Shown here in pieces: positions 1-5,733 of a stretch of DNA of 5,733 nt. The stretch comes from Saprospiraceae bacterium (GTDB lineage: Bacteria > Bacteroidota > Bacteroidia > Chitinophagales > Saprospiraceae): contig JAGOIB010000137.1 of assembly GCA_017995875.1 (NCBI GenBank), positions 1 to 5,733 of the forward strand, given 5' to 3'. A program made the translations under genes and the position numbers. Position 1 is the first letter of the stretch. Each line of letters opens with the position of its first letter. A model generated the notes under the pieces. The model did no database searches and was not told the origin of the DNA. It worked only from the letters and a program-made list of their open reading frames with translations.

Positions 1-132
1 GCCAACAATCTCTTTAACAAATATCCTACACCACAATTTGATGGATGGACGGACCAGGGGGGATTTAATGATAGCGTGCAGATGGGAAGCGATGGTGCTT
101 ACTATTTCGGTAGAATAGGGTTTAGGTTTTAG
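1..132 (+). CDS. TonB-dependent receptor, C-terminal end (partial)
   Basis: This is the last 43 codons of a + strand gene that enters from the left edge and stops at TAG 130-132. The visible protein starts ANNLFNKYP, the 'N(L/V)F(N/D)KYP' turn found near the end of the barrel in TonB-dependent receptors. After a loop (roughly residues 10-31) it finishes GAYYFGRIGFRF, an alternating aromatic/hydrophobic last beta-strand ending in Phe, as expected for recognition by the BAM assembly machinery. From family knowledge such proteins import siderophores, vitamins, glycans or peptides across the outer membrane using TonB-ExbBD energy. The substrate cannot be told because the plug and most of the barrel lie outside the window. 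The gene is convergent with the two - strand genes and shares the terminator at 203-244 with them. Another kind of outer-membrane barrel is the main alternative. Confidence 0.75.
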   Translation, partial: ANNLFNKYPTPQFDGWTDQGGFNDSVQMGSDGAYYFGRIGFRF

Positions 133-201
133 TGGCGAGTTTCGAGTTTCGAGTGTACAGTTTCGAGTTTCGAGTGTACAGTTAGAAGTCTTCAGTTGGC
201 T
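132..201 (+). repeat. Degenerate heptanucleotide tandem array (GTnnnnA)
   Basis: Ten consecutive 7-bp units run without interruption from the last base of the receptor stop codon: GTGGCGA, GTTTCGA, GTTTCGA, GTGTACA, GTTTCGA, GTTTCGA, GTGTACA, GTTAGAA, GTCTTCA, GTTGGCT. All ten start with GT and nine end with A; the middle four bases vary. Within it, 139-159 and 160-180 are two identical 21-bp copies (three heptads each), both ending in the palindrome TGTACA. The array stops one base before the terminator stem. The periodicity is read directly from the sequence. I recall similar degenerate heptad arrays in intergenic DNA of other Bacteroidota but cannot verify this here. No function is assigned. 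Confidence 0.85.
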
Positions 202-202
202 T

Positions 203-244
203 AAAAAAAGAAGCGTTGGTGTATTCACCAACGCTTCTTTTTTT
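203..244. terminator. Bidirectional rho-independent terminator
   Basis: A perfect inverted repeat has 19-base arms (203-221 and 226-244) and a 4-base TATT loop. The stem core is GAAGCGTTGGTG paired with CACCAACGCTTC, flanked by seven A on the left and seven T on the right, so either strand gives a stable hairpin followed by a U-run. It lies between the convergent receptor gene, which ends at 132, and the - strand gene, which ends at 342. It should therefore terminate both units. Its distance from the - strand stop codon is about 100 bp. Confidence 0.92.
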
Positions 245-281
245 CTATTACAGATCAATAAATTGAAACGGTATTGAATTG

Positions 282-334
282 CCCCTGTTTTTAAACCGGG
301 GTTCAGAAGGTAAACTCATCTGGGCTAAAGCCCA
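282..334. repeat. Two palindromes, possible dispersed REP-like element
   Basis: The first palindrome (282-301) pairs CCCC with GGGG and GTTT with AAAC around a T/C mismatch. The second (321-334) is TGGGC-TAAA-GCCCA, a perfect 5-bp stem with a 4-base loop. They are 19 bp apart and lie just 3' of the - strand gene that ends at 342. Neither is followed by a T-run on the - strand as a classical terminator would be. GC-rich palindromes of the form GGGCTAAAGCCC in AT-rich intergenic DNA resemble dispersed REP-type repeats. That identity is inference, because only one copy is visible. They could instead protect the 3' end of the mRNA. Confidence 0.4.
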
Positions 335-341
335 TACCTGT

Positions 342-3300
342 TTAGTTTTTTACAATACTGATAGTGCCTCGCTTATCACCTATTTTCGTTTGTAACAAAT
401 AAATACCCGAAGGCAGCTCACGCATATCGATTCGAATATTGGCAGTGTCGAAAGCAGTTTGAGATTTTATAGAAACACCCTTTGAATCATAGAGAGATAA
501 TTTGACATCACCGGATACATCTGCATTGTCAATGCTGATTGTAACAAAGTCTTTTGTTGGAACAGGACTGGCTGAAAGTGAGAGTCTCTTCGATGGATCT
601 TTTGTACCTGTTCCGAATCCAACATTATTTCTAACGGTATTGGTCACCACCGGTTGATTAAAGTCAAAGTAGATGTAAGCCGTATTGTCAATATGATCAG
701 CCAGTTGAAGGTTTGTTTTTGCATTGATAGCAAATTTGACGAAGCCATGGCTGCTGCGCTCATCTGCTGTACTATCCGGTAGATTGATGTTTTCAAAATA
801 AACATCAAGTACATTTTGTGGAAGCAGTTGCCATGTATAGGAATGAGAAGCGGACAAAATCTCCAAAGAAGAAAGATCAAGATGAGATGATAGTGTATCC
901 TGAATACGTACAAACGATGCAGGAAAATTACCGGTATTCTGAAAACGGATGGTGTATTCGAGACGCTGTGTATCGGCGATCATCATGGGGGTGATGTAAC
1001 CGGAAGGAGAAACTGTTTTGTCATTGGGGTCGATGGAACCAACCACAGCGACGGCTACATGATCTTCGTTATCAAGTGGATCTGCATCACTATTTTCTTG
1101 TATCTCAATGAATGCATCCAGGTAAACTAAAGATCCAATTGGAACAGAGGCTTTGGTTTTGATATCAATGTAAATGTTTCCTGATGCTCCAGGTGCGACA
1201 CCCTGAATGTGCCAGGAAAGCGTATCTGAGAATATAGTGGGATCCAAAGAAGCCGAAATGTACTCAAGTTGATCAGGCAGTATAAATTGCACATCAAGAT
1301 CTGTTGTTTCTGTTCCTTTATTCTTATAGGTTATAACGATTGAACTTTCAAATCCCGGTCTGAAGAGCACTGAGTTTGTAATAACCACCGAAGCATCATA
1401 AATGCCGGGGATAAAATGAACGCCTATTTTTAGTGAATCAACCGGATCGGAAACGACATGAGGTGCAGTTGAAATCGAACCATATAAAGGCGCCACCGCC
1501 TGGATCGTATCTGTCGATATAGACTCACCATAGACTTGAAAGTGACCATCCGAATCTGAAGTAAAGATTTTGTTTTCATTTTTCTTCTCAACAAAAATAT
1601 TAACTAATCCATCTTCCCCCTGCTCCTGAATTCCATTGGCATTTTTATCGTTATAGACTATTCCGGAATATGCATATACGACAAATTCACTTACAGGCCT
1701 GGCCCATAATCCACCATCAACACCGGCATACAGTGTATCATTGAGCACTTTGAGCGTCCTCACCTGGTAATCGCTTAGACCAAGGTTGAATGCGGTCCAT
1801 GAATTTCCGTTGTCAAGCGAGGCATAGACACCCCATCCATAAAGTCCTGCAAACAAAATATCACCTGAACTGGCAAGGCAACTAAAATAAGGTAGTTGTG
1901 ACGCGGGGGGATGGCCTGAAAAATCGGGAGACAAGACAAGCCATTCGGTTTCTCCCGGAGCTAATCTGTACAGGCTTATGGTTGTTTTGATATACACGTA
2001 ACCATTGTGACAAAAGACGTATTCAAAATCATTCAGAAAAGGATCAAACAAATCATAGGTAATGTCCACCCAGTTAACCAGATCTACTGTTTTATAAATA
2101 CCTAAGAAATCATCTACAAACACATACCCGGTTTCATCATAAGCAACCAGGTATAGACCCGAATCTTCCGAATTATTAACTTCGAATTGTTGCCACGTAG
2201 CACCATAATCAGTAGAAATCCAATCTAAAGGATAGGCATCTAAAAAAAATACATTATTCGCCGTCGAAAAGCCACTAAAGGGGGGAATTTGACTTTGACC
2301 AAAGTCAGCGGGTTGAATGGTATCCCATGATATTCCGCCATCAGATGAACGAACGAAATCAAAGTCTACTTCGGCTATGAGATGTCCATCTTCTGTGCTG
2401 AAAATGTCTTCGAATGTGGGAAGAGATGTCCAGGCATTTGATTCATCTTTTTGAAATACAGCTTCATTTGCAACAGCAAACAACCCACTATGACCCGGGC
2501 AAATTTTAGTGATGTCGGCCGCCGTAAAACCAGATTGATGTGATTCAAAAGTCTCTCCTAAATCCTTGCTGAAAATCAACTGCTCAATATCCTCCACATA
2601 CAGCACCCCATCCGAAAAGGAATACTGTGAGGAAGAGGGTGCATCTGAAATTTCCTGCCAGGTAGTACCTCCATCGGCTGAATGATAGAGATCAAGAACT
2701 CCTTCTGTGGTATATAGAAATAATTGACCTCCTTCACCAATCATCACAGGTTGCCAAAACTCAATTGAATGAAGGATACTTTTTAATGTCCAGGTGACTC
2801 CGCTATCAGAAGATGAATGGATATATACGGTAGGGCTAGCTATGTTTTCATCGGTTTCAATTCTGTACAAAACATTTCCTGTAGCATATACCTCTAAAGC
2901 GGAAAAGGTGTCGGGCGAAGTATAAATAAGCTCCCAATTATTGCCCATATCGGAGGAGGTGTAAAGTTTTTCTCCGTCAAGTGTATACAATTCATTTTGG
3001 TGATAAAATAACTTATCATTATTGATGTCATCTGTAATATCTGTATATGTATTTCCTTTGTTGAAGGAAGTGAAATGATGCACATCCCCTGCAACCATCA
3101 CTGTATCACCTTTAATCAATGGACGGGAAAAGCCGAATGGAAAATCATAATCCGGAAGAATATTCATCCATGTTTGTCCCATGTCATCAGAGCGATAAAA
3201 GGCCATTGGGAAAAACTGGAGCCAGTCCCACCTTGTATAAAGATAAATGCTGCCACCTTCAGCGTGCACTTCATTCATAAGGAAGATGGAATCGGGTAAA

Positions 3301-3509
3301 GGTATATTTGACCATGTGTTTCCATCGTCCTGTGAAACAAACAATCCGGCAACAGCTAAGAGGTACGTACGGGTTCCATCCGTAGAGTAATTCGTTACAT
3401 ATCCTGATTCGGGTGAACCTTCAAATTGCCACTGAGCCTGCATGGAGGAATAGCACATTGCCAGGATGATGGTTATCATTTGTATTCGTAAAAGCATGGG
3501 GATTTTCAT
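342..3509 (-). CDS. Secreted Asp-box beta-propeller protein with T9SS sorting domain
   Basis: This complete 1055-residue protein is of unknown function. Residues 1-25 are a Sec signal peptide: MKIPMLLR, then a hydrophobic core, with cleavage likely at MQA|Q. Residues 26-610 are beta-propeller blades with eleven Asp-box-like turns (S-x-D-x-G-x-T-W) ending near 66, 114, 155, 192, 240, 284, 321, 395, 439, 480 and 571; those at 155 and 480 are degenerate. Residues 614-700 resemble an SdrD B-like module (DKNANGIQEQGEDGL at 621-635). An Ig-like segment spans about 701-820. A conserved Bacteroidota module (about 824-960) has IDPNDKTVSP, YTIRFQNTG and AYIYFDFNQPVVTN. Residues 976-1055 are a T9SS type A tail with LPSGIYLLQ, ending SIVKN. 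Export by T9SS to the surface or medium is expected. The ATG is chosen because the signal peptide follows directly; no Shine-Dalgarno sequence precedes it. Asp boxes also occur in sialidases and GH74 enzymes, but I see no catalytic motif. It is paralogous to the upstream neighbour. Confidence 0.9.
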   Translation of the reverse strand: MKIPMLLRIQMITIILAMCYSSMQAQWQFEGSPESGYVTNYSTDGTRTYLLAVAGLFVSQDDGNTWSNIPLPDSIFLMNEVHAEGGSIYLYTRWDWLQFFPMAFYRSDDMGQTWMNILPDYDFPFGFSRPLIKGDTVMVAGDVHHFTSFNKGNTYTDITDDINNDKLFYHQNELYTLDGEKLYTSSDMGNNWELIYTSPDTFSALEVYATGNVLYRIETDENIASPTVYIHSSSDSGVTWTLKSILHSIEFWQPVMIGEGGQLFLYTTEGVLDLYHSADGGTTWQEISDAPSSSQYSFSDGVLYVEDIEQLIFSKDLGETFESHQSGFTAADITKICPGHSGLFAVANEAVFQKDESNAWTSLPTFEDIFSTEDGHLIAEVDFDFVRSSDGGISWDTIQPADFGQSQIPPFSGFSTANNVFFLDAYPLDWISTDYGATWQQFEVNNSEDSGLYLVAYDETGYVFVDDFLGIYKTVDLVNWVDITYDLFDPFLNDFEYVFCHNGYVYIKTTISLYRLAPGETEWLVLSPDFSGHPPASQLPYFSCLASSGDILFAGLYGWGVYASLDNGNSWTAFNLGLSDYQVRTLKVLNDTLYAGVDGGLWARPVSEFVVYAYSGIVYNDKNANGIQEQGEDGLVNIFVEKKNENKIFTSDSDGHFQVYGESISTDTIQAVAPLYGSISTAPHVVSDPVDSLKIGVHFIPGIYDASVVITNSVLFRPGFESSIVITYKNKGTETTDLDVQFILPDQLEYISASLDPTIFSDTLSWHIQGVAPGASGNIYIDIKTKASVPIGSLVYLDAFIEIQENSDADPLDNEDHVAVAVVGSIDPNDKTVSPSGYITPMMIADTQRLEYTIRFQNTGNFPASFVRIQDTLSSHLDLSSLEILSASHSYTWQLLPQNVLDVYFENINLPDSTADERSSHGFVKFAINAKTNLQLADHIDNTAYIYFDFNQPVVTNTVRNNVGFGTGTKDPSKRLSLSASPVPTKDFVTISIDNADVSGDVKLSLYDSKGVSIKSQTAFDTANIRIDMRELPSGIYLLQTKIGDKRGTISIVKN

Positions 3510-3563
3510 AATTTTTGAATCTAGGTGTTTATTGCTGTCGAAATGAATGTTGGGGTAATAGCT

Positions 3564-3588
3564 AAAATATATTAAATCAGTTGTTTCA
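3564..3588 (-). promoter_or_regulatory. Weak candidate Bacteroidota-type promoter
   Basis: On the - strand, TATATTTT (3571 down to 3564) matches seven of eight positions of the Bacteroidota -7 box TAnnTTTG. A TTG lies 15 bases upstream (3588-3586). Bacteroidota promoters usually have a spacing nearer 19-20 bases, so the -33 element is poor. If real, it would give a leader of about 50 nt for the gene starting at 3509. The intergenic DNA is AT-rich, so a chance match is quite possible, and read-through from the upstream gene would serve as well. Confidence 0.22.
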
Positions 3589-3702
3589 ATCCATAAAAAA
3601 CCACATTTGTAACCTGAGCGCTAAAAAGAAATTGTTTCTTTCGGAAAGCCCGGCATTAAATCCAGTCTAATAAATATTTTTAATAGAAGAGAACGTAAGA
3701 GA

Positions 3703-5733
3703 TTATTGTTTAAAAAATGATTTAACACCCCTTCCTTTGTCTGTTAGCATCATAACATAATAAATCCCGGAAGGAAAATTTCCCAGAGGGATATTCATTG
3801 AATTAAGAGATGAAATCCATTCTGTTGACTTCATGATTTGTCCATCAGCAGTGTAAATATCGATTGAACGAATATTGTTTGTCGGGAGATCGGGTGTGAT
3901 GGTGATAATGTCTTTCGCGGGATTAGGTGAAATGGTGAAAAGGTCTTCTGTATTGGTTTTATCTGTTTCATGCACAGCTGTGACATATGGGTTTTCAATA
4001 ACGGATTTATACACACCATGACCACCTAAGTACAATACATTTTTATAAAAAACATAACTATTTCCAACTTGAGAAGTAGGTAATTCACTCCAGGAGAAAA
4101 TGCCATCTTTCAATATGTAATGACCTTTCAAATTAAGTAAAGCATATTGTGCGTCTGCGTCCCTGAAGAAAAAAGCTTGTTGGCTCATAAAGGAGCCATA
4201 CCCAGGAAATCCATGACCCTCAAACGTCCAATCGAATCCATCGGTCGAAGTGTAGACACCTTTATTTCCTAAATTATCATCACCGATAGCATAAAGTCGA
4301 TTTTCGAAGGCATGCAACTCATTTATAGTAATAGGAGGAAAATAAGTGATCCAGGAATTCCAATTGTCACCTGTACTATAAAAACCATAGGGTCCAGCTA
4401 AATATTGAATGCCGTTAATGGATACTATTTCTTCGTCGACTACAAAAATATCTATATACTCCCAATGCAGACCTTTATCCAGTGAACGAAACATCTGATG
4501 GTCATAAAAGAGAACAAAAACAGTATCTATCATTTGAATTCTGGCAATGCGGTCGAAATCATTATAAGAAAAGGATATAGTGTCCCAGGTACCCCCTTCG
4601 TCTTCTGACAAATAATGTTTCCCCCCAAGTGTTGACACCAATACCCAACCCTGACCATTCGTATAGATATAATCATATTCATATTTTGGAAGAGGAAGAT
4701 CCATTTTTTCACCCCATGTTTCAGAAGGAATATCATAAGCAAAAACGCCATTACCACATGCAGCCCAGATTTTGTCATTTCCTGCAGCTAGATCATACAC
4801 ATATCCTTTGCTAAGACCATCATTACTTTCCGTCATTGTTTGTGCCGCTTCATCCCATCGGAACACACCTTTATTGAAAGAGGCCCCAAGAAAGGTATTA
4901 TTAACCCCAGCCAATGAACCCAGGTCAAATACCCGGTCTGAAGTTGTTATAGTATCCCATGTAGTCCCTAAATCAGTGGATCGGAGCAGGTCAGCATTAG
5001 CGATGGCGTAGACGTCTTCTCCTACTAAGGCGAGGGTAAATAGATTATTAGATTCACCCTTTCTTGTCTTGCCCCATGTCTTTCCATTATCATGTGAAGC
5101 AAATAACCATCTGCTTGTTGAAAAGATAATATTTGAATCTATTGCAACAAGATCGTTTATGTATTCTGTTGGCAGATTAACAGGTGTAATATTCTCCCAT
5201 GCTTCTCCTTCTTGATTGGTTCGCCACAATTGGCTGCTGCTATACAAGTATATTCTCTCATCAAATGCCCAGATCCATGAGGGATTAATCGGAGTATTTA
5301 TATTAGTCCAGGAATCTCCATGATCAGTCGACCTGGCTAAAGTCTTATTAGTATTCGAGGTTACGTATATGCCATGAGAACACATTCTGATGTCTGAAGA
5401 ATGTAGGAATGATTCAGGTAACATTTTCACAATCCAACTTTCCCCATTATCATAGCTCAATTGTAAAAAAATGGTATCCAGTGTTGTATTCTTAAGCAGG
5501 TTGACAATCGTATCTCCATGCGTACTCATGTATATAGAAACGGGATGTTCCAGCTTCTCCCAGGAAATTCCATCGGCAGATCGAAACAGGAAATCATCCG
5601 CCGGAACGAAAGCATATTTGTCATTGGCGTAAATAAAGGATATCACGGATCCAAAGGGACCAGATGTGTGCTCCCAGTTAAGTTGGGCAGAGGAAATCGA
5701 TGGCAGGAGACAAATAGTGAAAATGGCTAGATT
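3703..5733 (-). CDS. Secreted Asp-box beta-propeller protein with T9SS tail (5' partial)
   Basis: The frame is open to the right edge, giving 676 visible residues; the true start lies just outside. The visible N-terminus, NLAIFTICLLPSISSAQ, is the hydrophobic core and cleavage region of a signal peptide, with the cut likely at SSA|Q, so probably only a few codons are missing. An in-frame GTG at 5646 is not the start, since using it would discard the signal peptide. Residues about 18-580 are beta-propeller blades with around ten Asp-box-like turns, e.g. RSADGISW, SYDNGESW, RSTDHGDSW, SHDNGKTW, RSTDLGTTW, SEDEGGTW and RSLDKGLHW. Residues 598-676 form a T9SS type A sorting domain: ISPNPAKDIITI, then IDIYTADGQIM, then FPSGIYYVMM, ending SFFKQ. 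There is no SdrD-like or Ig-like module between propeller and tail. It is predicted to be exported by T9SS; its ligand or enzymatic role is unknown. It lies 193 bp upstream of its paralogue on the same strand. Confidence 0.9.
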   Translation of the reverse strand, partial: NLAIFTICLLPSISSAQLNWEHTSGPFGSVISFIYANDKYAFVPADDFLFRSADGISWEKLEHPVSIYMSTHGDTIVNLLKNTTLDTIFLQLSYDNGESWIVKMLPESFLHSSDIRMCSHGIYVTSNTNKTLARSTDHGDSWTNINTPINPSWIWAFDERIYLYSSSQLWRTNQEGEAWENITPVNLPTEYINDLVAIDSNIIFSTSRWLFASHDNGKTWGKTRKGESNNLFTLALVGEDVYAIANADLLRSTDLGTTWDTITTSDRVFDLGSLAGVNNTFLGASFNKGVFRWDEAAQTMTESNDGLSKGYVYDLAAGNDKIWAACGNGVFAYDIPSETWGEKMDLPLPKYEYDYIYTNGQGWVLVSTLGGKHYLSEDEGGTWDTISFSYNDFDRIARIQMIDTVFVLFYDHQMFRSLDKGLHWEYIDIFVVDEEIVSINGIQYLAGPYGFYSTGDNWNSWITYFPPITINELHAFENRLYAIGDDNLGNKGVYTSTDGFDWTFEGHGFPGYGSFMSQQAFFFRDADAQYALLNLKGHYILKDGIFSWSELPTSQVGNSYVFYKNVLYLGGHGVYKSVIENPYVTAVHETDKTNTEDLFTISPNPAKDIITITPDLPTNNIRSIDIYTADGQIMKSTEWISSLNSMNIPLGNFPSGIYYVMMLTDKGRGVKSFFKQ

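Noticed and set aside
132..201. CRISPR-like repeat structure
   Set aside because: The units are 7 bp and directly abutting, with no unique spacers and no repeat of 24 bp or more.
644..913. Open frame of 89 codons on the - strand in another frame of the 1055-residue gene
   Set aside because: It lies inside the conserved module near the C-terminus and its product shows no domain; it is an out-of-frame shadow.
3075..3299. Open frame of 74 codons on the + strand inside the propeller gene
   Set aside because: It is antisense to a well-supported coding region, and its product is low-complexity with no family resemblance.
3625..3641. Small hairpin AAAGAAA-TTG-TTTCTTT as a terminator for the upstream - strand gene
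   Set aside because: The stem has a single G-C pair and a 3-base loop, too weak to support; a chance palindrome in AT-rich DNA is likely.
4772..5011. Open frame of 79 codons on the + strand inside the upstream gene
   Set aside because: It is antisense to the Asp-box repeats; the frame is open only because of codon composition on the other strand.
5518..5730. Open frame of 70 codons on the + strand at the right edge
   Set aside because: It overlaps the signal-peptide and first-blade coding region on the opposite strand and has no recognisable domain.
342..5733. Assignment of the propellers as sialidase (GH33) or xyloglucanase (GH74)
   Set aside because: Asp boxes alone do not identify an enzyme. 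I see no catalytic Arg triad, Tyr/Glu pair or acid pair in a recognisable context.

Overview
The window looks like chromosomal DNA from a member of the Bacteroidota. Three things point there: two large secreted proteins with type IX secretion (T9SS) type A C-terminal sorting domains, the C-terminal end of a TonB-dependent outer-membrane receptor typical of that phylum, and AT-rich intergenic DNA with no Shine-Dalgarno sequence before the one complete gene. Genus cannot be read from the sequence.

Layout. Bases 1-132 hold the last 43 codons of the TonB-dependent receptor on the + strand. Bases 132-201 are a degenerate heptanucleotide array, GTnnnnA, that begins on the last base of the receptor stop codon. 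Bases 203-244 form a perfect 19-bp hairpin flanked by A and T runs, a terminator that serves both convergent transcription units. Bases 282-334 hold two short palindromes resembling dispersed intergenic repeats. The rest is two tandem genes on the - strand. The upstream one (3703 to the window edge) is 5'-truncated. The downstream one (342-3509) is complete at 1055 residues. They are separated by 193 bp.

Both - strand proteins have a signal peptide, about 560-585 residues of repeated Asp-box (BNR-type) beta-propeller blades, and a T9SS sorting tail. They appear to be paralogues from a tandem duplication. The downstream copy carries about 370 extra residues between propeller and tail: an SdrD-type B-like module, an Ig-like segment and a Bacteroidota conserved module with an 'IDPNDKTVSP' signature. 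Both are predicted to cross the inner membrane by Sec and then be exported by T9SS and attached to the surface or released. No catalytic site is recognisable and their ligands are unknown.

I found no complete new system here. The least explained element is the heptanucleotide array; the most informative biological observation is the modular difference between the two paralogues.
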